Source: Lonepinella koalarum
GTDB taxonomy: Bacteria > Pseudomonadota > Gammaproteobacteria > Enterobacterales > Pasteurellaceae
Assembly (NCBI RefSeq): GCF_004565475.1
Contig: NZ_SRHX01000003.1
Coordinates: 62,001-126,000 of the forward strand
Direction of reading: 5' to 3'
DNA: 64,000 nt
Shown: positions 54,560 to 64,000 of the stretch, piece after piece
Layout: each line of letters starts with the position of its first letter
How positions within the stretch are numbered: the stretch's first letter is position 1
Position numbers and translations under genes: made by a program
Notes under the pieces: model-generated
The model's input: only the letters and a program-made list of their open reading frames with translations
Database searches by the model: none
Told to the model about the DNA's origin: nothing

Positions 54560-56306
54560 AATTTGCTCCTGTTCTGATATTTTCTAAGGCTTTTTGTTGG
54601 TTAAACATTTCTGTATAAAGCCCTTGTTTTTCCATGAGTTGCGAATGTGTTCCTTGTTCGACTAATTGCCCGTTATCTAACACATAAATTTTATCCGCTT
54701 GTACCGCATTGGCTAAACGATGTGAAATCATGACAATGGTTTTTTCAGCTTTAAGTTGATGAATAAACTGCAAGATAATTTCTTCACTTTCTACATCAAT
54801 ATTGCTGGTGGCTTCATCAAAAATATAGCAACTGGCATCGTGTAATAAGGCTCGAGCTAGGGCTAAACGTTGAATTTGTCCGCCAGATAAATTATTACCA
54901 CGACTTAATAATGGCATATCTAAACCGCCATTTTCTCGCACAAAATCAGCCAAATTAACTTGGCTTAACGCTTGATAAATTTGTTCATCGCTAGCGTTTA
55001 TTTGTGCCATCAGCATATTTTCTCGTAATGATCCTTTGAAAATATAACTGCTGTGGCTGACTAAACAAATTTGTTGATAGAATGAAGTGCGGTGCAAATC
55101 AGAGCTGTTTTTGCCATTAAACAGAATTTGTCCTTGTTGTGCGTGGTTAAAGCCCATTAACAGGGAAACTAAGGTTGATTTTCCACAGCCACTTTTCCCC
55201 ACGAAAACGGTTAATTGATGGGGGTGAATGGTTAAGTTTAAGCCATTGATGGCATTTTTTTCAGCTGAATAGGCAAAATGTAAATTTTGTAATGTAATTT
55301 GAATGTTATTTTTTTCATCAAAATTCACCGCACTTTCAGCTTGGGTTTGTGTTATTGGTGTGTCTAATAAGGTGAAAATTTTATCTGAAGCCGCTTTACC
55401 ATTCATGGCAACGTGGAAAAATGAACCAAGTAAACGTAAAGGAATGAAAAATTCAGAGGAAAGTAGAATAAATAGAATGACCGCAAAGACGGTTAAATGT
55501 CCTGCTTGGAATTGCAATAATGCGGTTAAAATCCCAATCGCCGCACCACCATAAGCTAATAAATCCATCAGCGAAACAGAGTTTAGCTGCATAGTTAGCA
55601 CTTTCATGGTGATTTTACGAAAATGTTCCGCTTCAATATCCATTTGTTTCGCTTTATAGTCATCATCTTGGTAAATTTTGAGGGTGACTAGCCCTTGTAA
55701 GTTATCTAAAAAACTACTGCCTAATCCCACATAAATCGCCCAATATTTGGCTAATAGTCGTTTAGCAATTTTATTGACTGCAATAATTGAGATCGGAATT
55801 AAGGGGACGCAAACCAATAAAACCAGAGCGGTCGGTGCACTAAAAAAGACTAAAAAAAGAAATAAAGTCAGCGGGGCAAGTAAACTATAAAATAATTGTG
55901 GCAAATAACGTCCGAAATAGATCTCAATTTGTTCTACACCCTCTGAAGCAATTTGCACTAACGAAGAAGTGGATTGTTGATTAACCTGATTTAACGGCAT
56001 AGAGGCTAATTTCTGATAAATTAAGGTTCTCAATTTATGTTTAACATGGGTGCTAGCATAGTAAGATGCTTTGCCTGCCATTTTCCCTGCAAACACACGC
56101 AAGCTCAATGCAGCAACTAAAACAATAAAAAAAATCACCGCACTTGTCAGGCTTAGGGTTTGCTCAAAAGCCTGATGCAGACACCAAGCAAATGTGACCG
56201 CAGTGACAATACTGCCAACCAACGCAAGCCAATTCCACAACACAGTCGCAGCAATCCATTTTTTGCTGTCTTCCACTGTGTTAATCAGACGTTTATCTAT
56301 CATCAT
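54552..56306 (-). CDS. CydD-like ABC permease-ATPase
   Basis: 584-residue partner half-transporter. The membrane domain contains EGVEQIEIYFGRYLPQLFYSLLAPLTLF, close to the CydD ring YARYLPQ pattern. The ATPase has Walker A GKSGCGKS, SHSSYIFKGSLRENML, signature NLSGGQIQRLALARALL, and Walker B SCYIFDEATSNID, where the usual hydrophobic run is changed (CYIFDEAT). It likely forms an exporter heterodimer with the overlapping downstream gene. Three uptake cores lie within (55085, 55327, 56137). Confidence 0.82.
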   Translation of the reverse strand: MMIDKRLINTVEDSKKWIAATVLWNWLALVGSIVTAVTFAWCLHQAFEQTLSLTSAVIFFIVLVAALSLRVFAGKMAGKASYYASTHVKHKLRTLIYQKLASMPLNQVNQQSTSSLVQIASEGVEQIEIYFGRYLPQLFYSLLAPLTLFLFLVFFSAPTALVLLVCVPLIPISIIAVNKIAKRLLAKYWAIYVGLGSSFLDNLQGLVTLKIYQDDDYKAKQMDIEAEHFRKITMKVLTMQLNSVSLMDLLAYGGAAIGILTALLQFQAGHLTVFAVILFILLSSEFFIPLRLLGSFFHVAMNGKAASDKIFTLLDTPITQTQAESAVNFDEKNNIQITLQNLHFAYSAEKNAINGLNLTIHPHQLTVFVGKSGCGKSTLVSLLMGFNHAQQGQILFNGKNSSDLHRTSFYQQICLVSHSSYIFKGSLRENMLMAQINASDEQIYQALSQVNLADFVRENGGLDMPLLSRGNNLSGGQIQRLALARALLHDASCYIFDEATSNIDVESEEIILQFIHQLKAEKTIVMISHRLANAVQADKIYVLDNGQLVEQGTHSQLMEKQGLYTEMFNQQKALENIRTGANYA

Positions 56307-56478
56307 GATGTTAAGTTTCCTAAAATTTATGTTTATTCAGAATAAATTTGAATCGTCAAATATAAGGTGTTTAAAATTTGTTAATGGGTATTAAAGATTT
56401 ATACACTTTATACAAAGTGATGGAACTATGGGCGTTTAATTATAGTGATAAGGGAAAGACTAATCAAATGATAATAAA

Positions 56479-56502
56479 ATAGGGGGAATTATATCCCCCT
56501 AT
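56479..56502 (-). terminator. gltA terminator
   Basis: ATAGGGGG / CCCCCTAT pair over an 8-base loop, followed on the minus strand by TTTTATT. It lies 20 bases beyond the gltA stop. Confidence 0.8.
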
Positions 56503-56521
56503 GTATTGATGATAAAATATT

Positions 56522-57805
56522 TTATTCAGCTAACTGATTAAATTCTCGTTGTGTATGACCAGTATAAACTTGGCGTGGACGAACGATTTTTAAGGTGCCG
56601 AAATCATACATTTCTTTCCAGTGTGCTATCCAGCCAACGGTACGTGCTAATGCAAAAATAACCGTAAACATAGAAACAGGAATACCAATCGCTTTTAAGA
56701 TAATACCAGAATAAAAATCAACATTCGGATAGAGATTACGCTCAATAAAATATTCATCCGTTAAGGCGATACGTTCTAATTCCATTGCCACTTTTAATAA
56801 TTGGGTTTTAATACCTAATTCTTGTAATACTTCGTGACAGGTTTCACGCATCACTTTGGCGCGAGGGTCGTAATTTTTATACACACGATGTCCAAAGCCC
56901 ATTAAGCGGAATGGATCATTTTTATCTTTCGCTTTTTCAATAAATTCCGGAATACGATCGACAGAACCGATTTCTTCTAACATCTTAATACAGGCTTCAT
57001 TAGCACCACCATGAGTAGGTCCCCAAAGTGACGCAATACCGGCTGCAATACAGGCAAATGGGTTGGAACCAGAAGAGGCCGCGGTACGCACGGTTGAGGT
57101 GGAGGCATTTTGTTCGTGGTCAGCATGGAGAATAAAAATACGGTTCATCGCTTTTTCTAGCACGGGATTAACTTGATAAGGTTCGCAAGGAGTAGCAAAC
57201 ATCATATATAGGAAATTACCAGCATAAGAAAGGTGATTTTGTGGAAACATAAATGGATGCCCAATGGAATATTTATAACACATTGCCGCCAGGGTTGGCA
57301 TTTTCGCTAATAAACGAAGAGCAGTTAAATTACGGTGTTCTTCATCACTGACATCCAGTACATTGTGATAGAATGCGGCTAATGCACCACTGACCCCACA
57401 CATTACTGCCATGGGGTGCGAATCTCGCCGGAAACCATGAAAGAAACGGGAAAGTTGTTCATGGACTAAGGTGTGTTGACGGATAACTTGAGTAAATTCG
57501 TTATAATCTTTTTGGTCTGGGCGTTCGCCATAAAGTAATAGGTAAGCAACTTCTAAATAGTCTGCGTTCATGGCAAGGTCATGAATCGGGTAACCACGGT
57601 GCAATAAAATCCCTTTATCGCCATCAATATAGGTAATTTCAGATCTACACATAGCGGTGGACATTAAGCCGGGGTCAAACGTGAATAAATGATTTTTACT
57701 CAGCTCTTGCACATCAATGGCATCATAGCCTAAAGATCCCTGATGTACTGGCAGATCAAATTCTCTACCATCACTTAAAGTTAGTTTTGCTGTTAAATTA
57801 GACAT
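56522..57805 (-). CDS. gltA: Citrate synthase (type II)
   Basis: First TCA enzyme, joining oxaloacetate and acetyl-CoA. The 427 residues equal E. coli GltA, a hexameric NADH-sensitive type. Visible marks are an N-terminal [69 protein letters not shown] (catalytic His), [31 protein letters not shown] and a late [16 protein letters not shown] (catalytic Asp). It is divergent from sucA with a CRP-like site between. H. influenzae lacks this gene, so this organism can make citrate. Confidence 0.97.
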   Translation of the reverse strand: MSNLTAKLTLSDGREFDLPVHQGSLGYDAIDVQELSKNHLFTFDPGLMSTAMCRSEITYIDGDKGILLHRGYPIHDLAMNADYLEVAYLLLYGERPDQKDYNEFTQVIRQHTLVHEQLSRFFHGFRRDSHPMAVMCGVSGALAAFYHNVLDVSDEEHRNLTALRLLAKMPTLAAMCYKYSIGHPFMFPQNHLSYAGNFLYMMFATPCEPYQVNPVLEKAMNRIFILHADHEQNASTSTVRTAASSGSNPFACIAAGIASLWGPTHGGANEACIKMLEEIGSVDRIPEFIEKAKDKNDPFRLMGFGHRVYKNYDPRAKVMRETCHEVLQELGIKTQLLKVAMELERIALTDEYFIERNLYPNVDFYSGIILKAIGIPVSMFTVIFALARTVGWIAHWKEMYDFGTLKIVRPRQVYTGHTQREFNQLAE

Positions 57806-58112
57806 AGGTCACTCCTTTTTTGTCTTTGTTATTTGTTGTGTTTATGTTAATTTTTTGTAAACTCAATAAATTTACTATATTACAGTATGTAGAGTTACAA
57901 ATTTAAAATTATTAATGCAATCTAAATATAACTCCATTTTGCATGATTTGTCTTCAAAAATTTCTGTAAATTTTTTGTTAAATTTAAAAAGTGTGACATA
58001 GATCATATTTTTCTTTTTAAGAATAGGGTAAAGTTATATTAATTTAGATGATGTTTATAAAATCTAAATTTTATTTATGATGGATGTTAAATTTAATGTA
58101 GGTAGGAACACG
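57806..58112. promoter_or_regulatory. gltA-sucA divergent control region with CRP-like site
   Basis: This 307-bp AT-rich stretch holds TGTGACATAGATCATA (57992-58007), 9 of 10 to the CRP consensus, 187 bp before gltA and 105 bp before sucA. It contains no gene. Control of sucA by CRP is the likelier role by distance. Confidence 0.65.
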
Positions 58113-60923
58113 ATGCAGAATAATTCATTTCAACAGTGGCTAGAGCAAAGTGCGTTATCTGGAGGCAGTCAGTCTTATATTGAAGATCTTTATGAAAATT
58201 ATCTTGAAGATCCTGATTCAATAGAAGTGAGCTGGCGAGAAGTTTTTAATTCTTTAGCAAAAAATACCGCAGTTTTGTACCAGCCGGAACAAGCCCATTC
58301 CCCCATTCGTAATTATTTTCGCCGTTTGGCGCTTGAAAAGTCACCTAAGGGTGTTACCGTTATTGATCCTAAAGTGGGAGAACGTTTAACGAATGTATTA
58401 AGATTACTCAATGCTTATCGCTATCGCGGGCATTTATTAGCGGATGTTGATCCGATTAATTTGCGTGAAAAACCCGAAGTGCCAACTTTGGATTATCGCT
58501 ATTATGGACTGACGGAAGCGGATTTAGATGAAGAGTTTGATTTGAGCGATCATGTCTTTAATAAAGAAAAAATGAGCTTGCGTGAATTGGATGATGCCTT
58601 AAAGAAAACCTATTGCGGTAAAATCGGTTTAGAATTTATGCACATCAACGATTTAGATGCTCGTATTTGGTTACAAAAAAGAATGGAAGACTGGGCGAAT
58701 AACAGACACTTTAGCCTGCCAGAACAAGAAAAATTATTATCCGAATTGACCGCTGCCGAAGGGCTAGAACGTTATATTGGGGCGAAATTTCCAGGTGCAA
58801 AACGTTTCTCTTTGGAAGGGAGCGATGCCTTTGTGCCACTAATCAAAGAAATTATTCGCCAAGGTGCGAAGCAGGGGGCAAAAGAAATCGTGTTTGGTAT
58901 GGCTCACCGTGGTCGTTTGAATATGCTGGTGAATGTATTAGGTAAAAAACCAGCGGAATTATTTGATGAATTTGCCGGTAAACACCAGGGTAATGGTACC
59001 GGAGATGTAAAATATCATCAGGGTTTTTCCTCTGATTTTATGACTGATGACGGTCGTGTACATTTAGTCTTAGCGTTTAACCCGTCACATTTAGAAATTG
59101 TCAGCCCAGTGGTCACAGGTTCGGTGCGAGCCAGACAAAAACGCCTAGGTGATGACGATCATAGAAAAGTATTATCCGTAACGGTACATGGTGATAGTGC
59201 GTTGGCTGGTCAAGGCGTGGTACAAGAAACCTTAAATATGTCTGATGCACGTGGTTATACCGTGGGAGGTACCATTCGTATTGTGATCAATAACCGGATT
59301 GGTTTTACCACTTCTTTCCCAAAAGATACACGCTCTACGGTTTATTGTACGGACATTGCTAAAATGATTGAAGCGCCAATTATTCATGTTAATGGTGATG
59401 ATCCTGAAGCGGTGGCGTATGCAGCTCGTATGGCAGTGGATTATCGTGCGTTATTTAAACGGGATATTTTCATTGATTTAGTTTCCTATCGCCGTCACGG
59501 ACATAACGAAGCCGATGAACCGTCAGCCACCCAGCCGATGATGTACAAAAAAATCAAAGCACATCCAACCCCACGCCAAGTGTATGCCGATAGATTGATT
59601 AACGAAGCGGTGATTAACAATGAAAAAGCCACCAGTTTTATTAATAACTATCGTGATGCTTTAGACCGAGGTGAATGTGTGGTCGAGGAATGGCGAGAAA
59701 TGAGTTATGATCGTGTGGATTGGTTAAAATATTTAAGCCAAGAATGGACATCTGATTATGAAAGCCGTTTTGACGTACAACGTTTTAAAGCGTTAGCTCA
59801 TTGTGTTTCACAATATCCTGAAACGCATCCGATTCATTCTCGGGTTGAGAAAATTTATGCCGATCGGGCATTAATGGCAAAAGGGGAAAAATTACTCGAC
59901 TGGGGCATGGGCGAAACCATGGCGTATGCGACGTTGCTGGATGACGGCTATCATATTCGTTTATCTGGTGAAGACTGCGGACGGGGGACGTTCTTCCATC
60001 GCCATGCTGTGTTACACTGTATTAATGACGGAACAGGCTATGTGCCATTATGTCATCTACATGATAAACAAGGTCATTTTGAAGTTTGGGATTCGGTCCT
60101 TTCCGAAGAAGCGGTACTTGCCTTTGAATATGGTTATGCCACCACGACACCAAAAACCTTAACCATTTGGGAAGCTCAATTCGGTGATTTTGCCAATGGG
60201 GCGCAAGTGGTGATCGACCAGTTTATCAGTTCTGGTGAACAAAAATGGGGCAGAATGTGCGGTTTGGTGTTATTACTGCCACATGGTTATGAAGGACAAG
60301 GTCCAGAGCATTCATCTGCTCGTTTAGAACGCTATTTGCAACTTTGTGCGCAACACAATATGCAAGTTTGTATTCCATCCACACCAGCGCAGATTTACCA
60401 TTTATTACGTCGTCAAATGTTGCGTTCTGTTCGCCGTCCGTTAGTGGTGATTTCACCAAAATCTTTATTGCGCCATCCATTAGCGGTTTCTGCTATGGAA
60501 GAATTAACCGATGGCACATTCCAAAATGTGATTGGTGAAATCGATGAGTTAGATCCAACACAAGTAAAACGTGTCGTATTCTGTTCGGGTAAAGTCTATT
60601 ATGATTTATTAGAACGCCGCCGTCAAAACAAGCAAACAGATGTCGCTATCATTCGAATTGAACAACTTTACCCTTACCCAGAAGATGAAGTACGGTCAAT
60701 TTTGGCAGAATATTTACACGTGAAAGATTATGTTTGGTGTCAGGAAGAGCCGTTAAACCAAGGGGCTTGGTATTGTTCTCGACATAATTTTATCCAAAGC
60801 ATTCCTGAGGATGCCAGTTTACGTTATGTAGGTCGCCCAGCATCTGCTTCTCCAGCAGCTGGATATATGGCATTACATAATGAACAACAACAGAATTTAG
60901 TAACTGATGCTTTAACTTTATAA
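58113..60923 (+). CDS. sucA: 2-Oxoglutarate dehydrogenase E1
   Basis: Thiamine-diphosphate decarboxylase of the 2-oxoglutarate dehydrogenase complex. ATG 58113 gives 936 residues (E. coli 933), with AGGTAGGAA before it; the open frame from 58077 adds 12 unsupported residues. MQNNSFQQWLEQSALSGGSQSYIEDLYENYLEDP is the E2-binding N terminus. FGMAHRGRLNMLVNVLGK, GDVKYHQGFSS, VHGDSALAGQGVVQETLNMS, YRRHGHNEADEPSATQP and LLPHGYEGQGPEHSSARLERYLQL follow. It opens sucABCD. Confidence 0.97.
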   Translation: MQNNSFQQWLEQSALSGGSQSYIEDLYENYLEDPDSIEVSWREVFNSLAKNTAVLYQPEQAHSPIRNYFRRLALEKSPKGVTVIDPKVGERLTNVLRLLNAYRYRGHLLADVDPINLREKPEVPTLDYRYYGLTEADLDEEFDLSDHVFNKEKMSLRELDDALKKTYCGKIGLEFMHINDLDARIWLQKRMEDWANNRHFSLPEQEKLLSELTAAEGLERYIGAKFPGAKRFSLEGSDAFVPLIKEIIRQGAKQGAKEIVFGMAHRGRLNMLVNVLGKKPAELFDEFAGKHQGNGTGDVKYHQGFSSDFMTDDGRVHLVLAFNPSHLEIVSPVVTGSVRARQKRLGDDDHRKVLSVTVHGDSALAGQGVVQETLNMSDARGYTVGGTIRIVINNRIGFTTSFPKDTRSTVYCTDIAKMIEAPIIHVNGDDPEAVAYAARMAVDYRALFKRDIFIDLVSYRRHGHNEADEPSATQPMMYKKIKAHPTPRQVYADRLINEAVINNEKATSFINNYRDALDRGECVVEEWREMSYDRVDWLKYLSQEWTSDYESRFDVQRFKALAHCVSQYPETHPIHSRVEKIYADRALMAKGEKLLDWGMGETMAYATLLDDGYHIRLSGEDCGRGTFFHRHAVLHCINDGTGYVPLCHLHDKQGHFEVWDSVLSEEAVLAFEYGYATTTPKTLTIWEAQFGDFANGAQVVIDQFISSGEQKWGRMCGLVLLLPHGYEGQGPEHSSARLERYLQLCAQHNMQVCIPSTPAQIYHLLRRQMLRSVRRPLVVISPKSLLRHPLAVSAMEELTDGTFQNVIGEIDELDPTQVKRVVFCSGKVYYDLLERRRQNKQTDVAIIRIEQLYPYPEDEVRSILAEYLHVKDYVWCQEEPLNQGAWYCSRHNFIQSIPEDASLRYVGRPASASPAAGYMALHNEQQQNLVTDALTL

Positions 60924-60957
60924 GCTAATTTTTATGCACAATTAAAAAGGAAATATT

Positions 60958-62175
60958 ATGAGTGATTTAGATATTCTTACCCCAGTATTACCGGAAAGTG
61001 TTGCCGATGCAACGGTGGTTAAATGGCATAAAGCAGTGGGCGAAGCCGTGAGCCGTGATGAAATTTTAGTCGAAATTGAAACCGATAAGGTGGTATTAGA
61101 AGTGCCAGCCAGCGCAAACGGTGTGATTGCTAGTATTACCGAAGCTGAAGGGGCAACGGTGGTCAGTAATCAAGTATTGGGTAAATTGAATACCGTAGTG
61201 GATGGTGCCCGTATCCAAAACCCAGCAGCAAGTGAGGTGGAAGCGACTCCAGCGGATCGCCACAGTGCTAATTTAAACCCGGAGCCAACCGCACAGGATC
61301 ATCAAGAAGATTTAAGTCCAGCGATTCGTCGTTTAATTGCGGAACATGATTTAGATCCAAAAGCGATCCAAGGGTCTGGCGTGGGTGGTCGTATTACCCG
61401 TGAAGATGTGGAAAGTGTTTTAGCGAACAAACCACAAACTGCACAAACAAGCCAAGATTTTTCACAAGCCAATTTACGTAGTGAAAAACGTGTACCAATG
61501 ACCCGATTACGTAAACGTGTGGCGGAGCGCTTACTTGAAGTGAAAAACACCACGGCGATGTTGACCACGTTCAATGAAGTGGATATGCAACCGATTATGC
61601 AATTACGTAAAAGCTATGGCGAAAAATTTGAAAAACGCCACGGTGTACGTTTAGGTTTTATGTCTTTCTATGTGAAAGCCGTAGTAGAAGCGTTAAAACG
61701 TTATCCAGAAATTAATGCGTCTATTGATGGTGATGATATTGTTTATCACAACTATTTTGATATTAGTATTGCGGTATCCACACCACGTGGATTGGTGACA
61801 CCTGTGTTACGTGATTGCGATCAAATGAGCATGGCAGAAATCGAAAAAGCAATTAAATCTTTAGCGGAAAAAGGACAAAATGGCAAATTGACCGTGGAAG
61901 AATTAACCGGTGGAAACTTCACGATTACTAACGGTGGTGTATTCGGTTCGTTAATGTCAACCCCGATTATTAACCCACCACAAAGTGCGATTTTAGGTAT
62001 GCACGCTATTAAAGATCGTCCAATTGCGGTGAATGGTCAGGTAGTGATTCGTCCAATGATGTATTTGGCTTTATCCTATGATCATCGTTTAATTGACGGT
62101 CGTGAGAGTGTTGGGGCGTTAGTGACGATTAAAGAATTACTCGAAGATCCAACTAGATTATTATTGGATATTTAA
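60958..62175 (+). CDS. sucB: Dihydrolipoyl succinyltransferase E2
   Basis: Core of the 2-oxoglutarate dehydrogenase complex. The 405 residues have one lipoyl domain with Lys44 in [12 protein letters not shown] Pro/Ala linker follows, then a peripheral-subunit-binding segment ([33 protein letters not shown], about 120-155). The catalytic domain is [19 protein letters not shown] to [14 protein letters not shown] with the active His. AAAAGGAAATATT leads the ATG, 34 bases after sucA. A small GGGGT/ACCCC hairpin follows before sucC. Confidence 0.97.
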   Translation: MSDLDILTPVLPESVADATVVKWHKAVGEAVSRDEILVEIETDKVVLEVPASANGVIASITEAEGATVVSNQVLGKLNTVVDGARIQNPAASEVEATPADRHSANLNPEPTAQDHQEDLSPAIRRLIAEHDLDPKAIQGSGVGGRITREDVESVLANKPQTAQTSQDFSQANLRSEKRVPMTRLRKRVAERLLEVKNTTAMLTTFNEVDMQPIMQLRKSYGEKFEKRHGVRLGFMSFYVKAVVEALKRYPEINASIDGDDIVYHNYFDISIAVSTPRGLVTPVLRDCDQMSMAEIEKAIKSLAEKGQNGKLTVEELTGGNFTITNGGVFGSLMSTPIINPPQSAILGMHAIKDRPIAVNGQVVIRPMMYLALSYDHRLIDGRESVGALVTIKELLEDPTRLLLDI

Positions 62176-62237
62176 TTTTTCGATTATTTTCGTGGGGTGG
62201 CAACACCCCTATCATCAAGTAATAAAAAGGACAATAC

Positions 62238-63398
62238 ATGAATTTACATGAATATCAATCCAAACAAATTTTTGCACAATATGGTTTGCCAGTGAGTGAA
62301 GGTTATGCTTGTCAAAGTGCACAACAAGCGGTTGAAGCCACGGAAAAACTCGGTGGTACCGCATGGGTGGCAAAATGTCAAGTTCACGCCGGTGGACGGG
62401 GTAAAGCAGGCGGCGTAAAAGTGGTAAAATCCATTGATGAAGTGCGGTCATTTTTTGATAAGTTTTTAGGACAACGTTTAGTCACTTTCCAAACCGATAG
62501 CCGCGGTCAACCGATTAATACCATTTATATGGAAGCTTGTGCCGATGTGAAAAAAGAACTTTATTTGGGCGCCGTGATTGATCGTAGTTCACAACGTATT
62601 GTGTTTATGGCATCTACCGAAGGGGGGATGAACATTGAAGAAGTGGCGGAAAAAACACCACACTTATTGCATAAAGTTGCTATTGATACCTTAATTGGGG
62701 CACAGCCTTATCAAGGACGTGAACTGGCGTTTAAATTAGGCTTAATCGGTAAACAAGTCGCCCAATTCGCGCATTTATTTACCCAACTGAGCAAACTTTT
62801 TCTTGAAAAAGATTTAAGTCTCTTAGAAATCAATCCGTTAGTGATTTTACAAAATGATGATTTGCATTGTTTAGATGCCAAAATCGTGGTGGATGATAAT
62901 GCGTTATACCGTCAACCAGAGTTAAAGGCGATGCAAGATCCAAGCCAAGAAGACGGACGTGAGGCGGAAGCCGAAGCGTTAAGTTTAAACTATGTGGCAT
63001 TAGAGGGTAATATTGGCTGTATGGTGAACGGTGCTGGGCTTGCCATGGGAACCATGGATATTATTAAATTGCATGGCGGACAGCCTGCCAATTTCCTTGA
63101 TGTTGGCGGCGGTGCGACTAAAGAACGTGTGGCTGGGGCGTTTAAAATTATTCTTTCTGATCCCAATGTGAAAGCTATTTTGGTCAATATTTTTGGTGGC
63201 ATTGTACGCTGTGATTTAATTGCTGAAGGGATCATTGCTGCGGTTAATGAAATCGGTGTCAATGTGCCAGTGGTGGTACGACTTGAGGGCAATAACGCTG
63301 AATTAGGTCGTGATATTTTAGCCAAAAGTGGTGTGAATATTCTGGCAGCGAAAAGTTTAACAGATGCCGCTGAACAAGTGGTCAATGCAGCGAAATAA
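62238..63398 (+). CDS. sucC: Succinate-CoA ligase, ADP-forming, beta subunit
   Basis: ATP-grasp subunit making ATP and succinate from succinyl-CoA. The 386 residues start with [19 protein letters not shown] and carry [54 protein letters not shown] and [17 protein letters not shown]. It starts 62 bases after sucB, with a small hairpin between, and ends nine bases before sucD. An uptake core lies at 62440. Confidence 0.97.
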   Translation: MNLHEYQSKQIFAQYGLPVSEGYACQSAQQAVEATEKLGGTAWVAKCQVHAGGRGKAGGVKVVKSIDEVRSFFDKFLGQRLVTFQTDSRGQPINTIYMEACADVKKELYLGAVIDRSSQRIVFMASTEGGMNIEEVAEKTPHLLHKVAIDTLIGAQPYQGRELAFKLGLIGKQVAQFAHLFTQLSKLFLEKDLSLLEINPLVILQNDDLHCLDAKIVVDDNALYRQPELKAMQDPSQEDGREAEAEALSLNYVALEGNIGCMVNGAGLAMGTMDIIKLHGGQPANFLDVGGGATKERVAGAFKIILSDPNVKAILVNIFGGIVRCDLIAEGIIAAVNEIGVNVPVVVRLEGNNAELGRDILAKSGVNILAAKSLTDAAEQVVNAAK

Positions 63399-63407
63399 GG
63401 AGCGGTT

Positions 63408-64000
63408 ATGTCAATTTTAATTAATAAAGATACCAAAGTTATTTGCCAAGGTTTCACCGGTGGTCAAGGCACATTTCATAGCGAACAAGCACTCGCTTAC
63501 GGCACCCAATTAGTCGGTGGTGTGTCGCCCAATAAGGGGGGAACTACACATTTAGGCTTGCCGGTATTTAATACAGTCCGTGAAGCCGTTGAACAAACAG
63601 GGGCAACCGCAAGCGTCATTTATATTCCTGCCCCGTTTTGTAAGGATGCGATTTTAGAAGCCATTAACGCAGGGATCAAATTAATCGTTTGTATTACCGA
63701 AGGCATTCCAACCGTAGATATGTTAGCTGTCAAACAAAAACTGGCTCAAACCGATGTGGTGATGATTGGTCCGAATTGCCCGGGGATTATTACCCCAGAT
63801 GAATGTAAAATCGGCATTATGCCGGGTTATATTCATAAAAAAGGGCGTGTAGGCATTGTTTCTCGTTCTGGTACTTTAACCTATGAAGCGGTGAAACAAA
63901 CTACCGATAATGGTTTTGGTCAATCTACTTGTGTCGGTATTGGTGGCGATCCGATTCCGGGTTCCAACTTTATTGATATTCTCAAGCGTTTCCAACAAGA
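63408..64000 (+). CDS. sucD: Succinate-CoA ligase alpha subunit, 3'-truncated by window edge
   Basis: CoA-binding partner of sucC. About 197 codons are visible from ATG 63408 (AAGGAGCGGTT before it) of the usual ~290: [119 protein letters not shown]. The phospho-histidine lies beyond the window end. Confidence 0.97.
   Translation, partial: MSILINKDTKVICQGFTGGQGTFHSEQALAYGTQLVGGVSPNKGGTTHLGLPVFNTVREAVEQTGATASVIYIPAPFCKDAILEAINAGIKLIVCITEGIPTVDMLAVKQKLAQTDVVMIGPNCPGIITPDECKIGIMPGYIHKKGRVGIVSRSGTLTYEAVKQTTDNGFGQSTCVGIGGDPIPGSNFIDILKRFQQ

Noticed and set aside
62194-62209. Terminator between sucB and sucC
   Set aside because: Stem of only five pairs and no T run; more likely a minor mRNA stem inside the operon.

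Overview
This window comes from a member of the Pasteurellaceae. Nineteen exact copies of the Haemophilus-type DNA uptake core AAGTGCGGT (or its complement) were found by eye. The housekeeping order and proteins (udk-dcd-asmA, yciC-yciB-yciA-yciI-topB, der, dnaQ/rnhA) look like Haemophilus/Pasteurella relatives, and the core genes are AT-rich. The species cannot be named. The presence of gltA with sucABCD speaks against H. influenzae itself and fits a Pasteurella/Avibacterium/Aggregatibacter-like organism (inference).

Layout. 1-11 kb is core: the 3' part of recN, ompW, the yciCBA-yciI-topB group, secG with tRNA-Leu(GAG), periplasmic sodC, proA-holD and rsmC. 11-27 kb is a carbohydrate region: a nucleoside hydrolase, then afuC-afuB-afuA (AfuABC-type sugar-phosphate ABC importer), a DeoR regulator, a galactitol operon (gatD, gatC, gatB, gatA, gatZ and a LacD-type aldolase), an AbiE type IV toxin-antitoxin pair on the opposite strand, and two further afuA paralogues. 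CRP-like sites lie upstream of afuB, the first afuA, the gat operon and the outermost afuA. 27-31 kb is udk-dcd-asmA-like-sotB.

31-38 kb is a four-gene iron/siderophore import operon: TonB-dependent receptor, two fused permease-ATPase ABC proteins and an MFS protein, with the last three genes joined by ATGA overlaps. A TetR gene without an ATG start is divergent. No biosynthesis genes accompany it, so it probably takes up a foreign siderophore. 38-43 kb is core again: der, two identical tRNA-Asp genes, dnaQ/rnhA, dps and a cardiolipin synthase. 44.5-45.7 kb is decaying DNA: a frameshifted, internally deleted GH3 beta-glucosidase that runs into a truncated antisense piece of lptF. 46-51 kb is a LacI-controlled operon (DUF3360-like permease, iron-type alcohol dehydrogenase, succinate-semialdehyde-type aldehyde dehydrogenase) with two tandem operator palindromes 20 bp apart. 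52-56 kb holds an NmrA-like protein and a CydDC-like ABC pair.

56-64 kb is the TCA block: gltA divergent from sucA-sucB-sucC-sucD (sucD runs off the window), with a CRP-like site in the shared control region.

Most unusual features: a palindromic dispersed element of about 105 bp present twice plus a half copy; three AfuA receptors for one permease, one with an altered ligand-site motif; a GatZ/LacD pairing without GatY or a visible kinase; the twin-operator operon that could serve 4-hydroxybutyrate-type catabolism; and the GH3/lptF wreck. No CRISPR array, prophage, intact IS or rRNA was seen.
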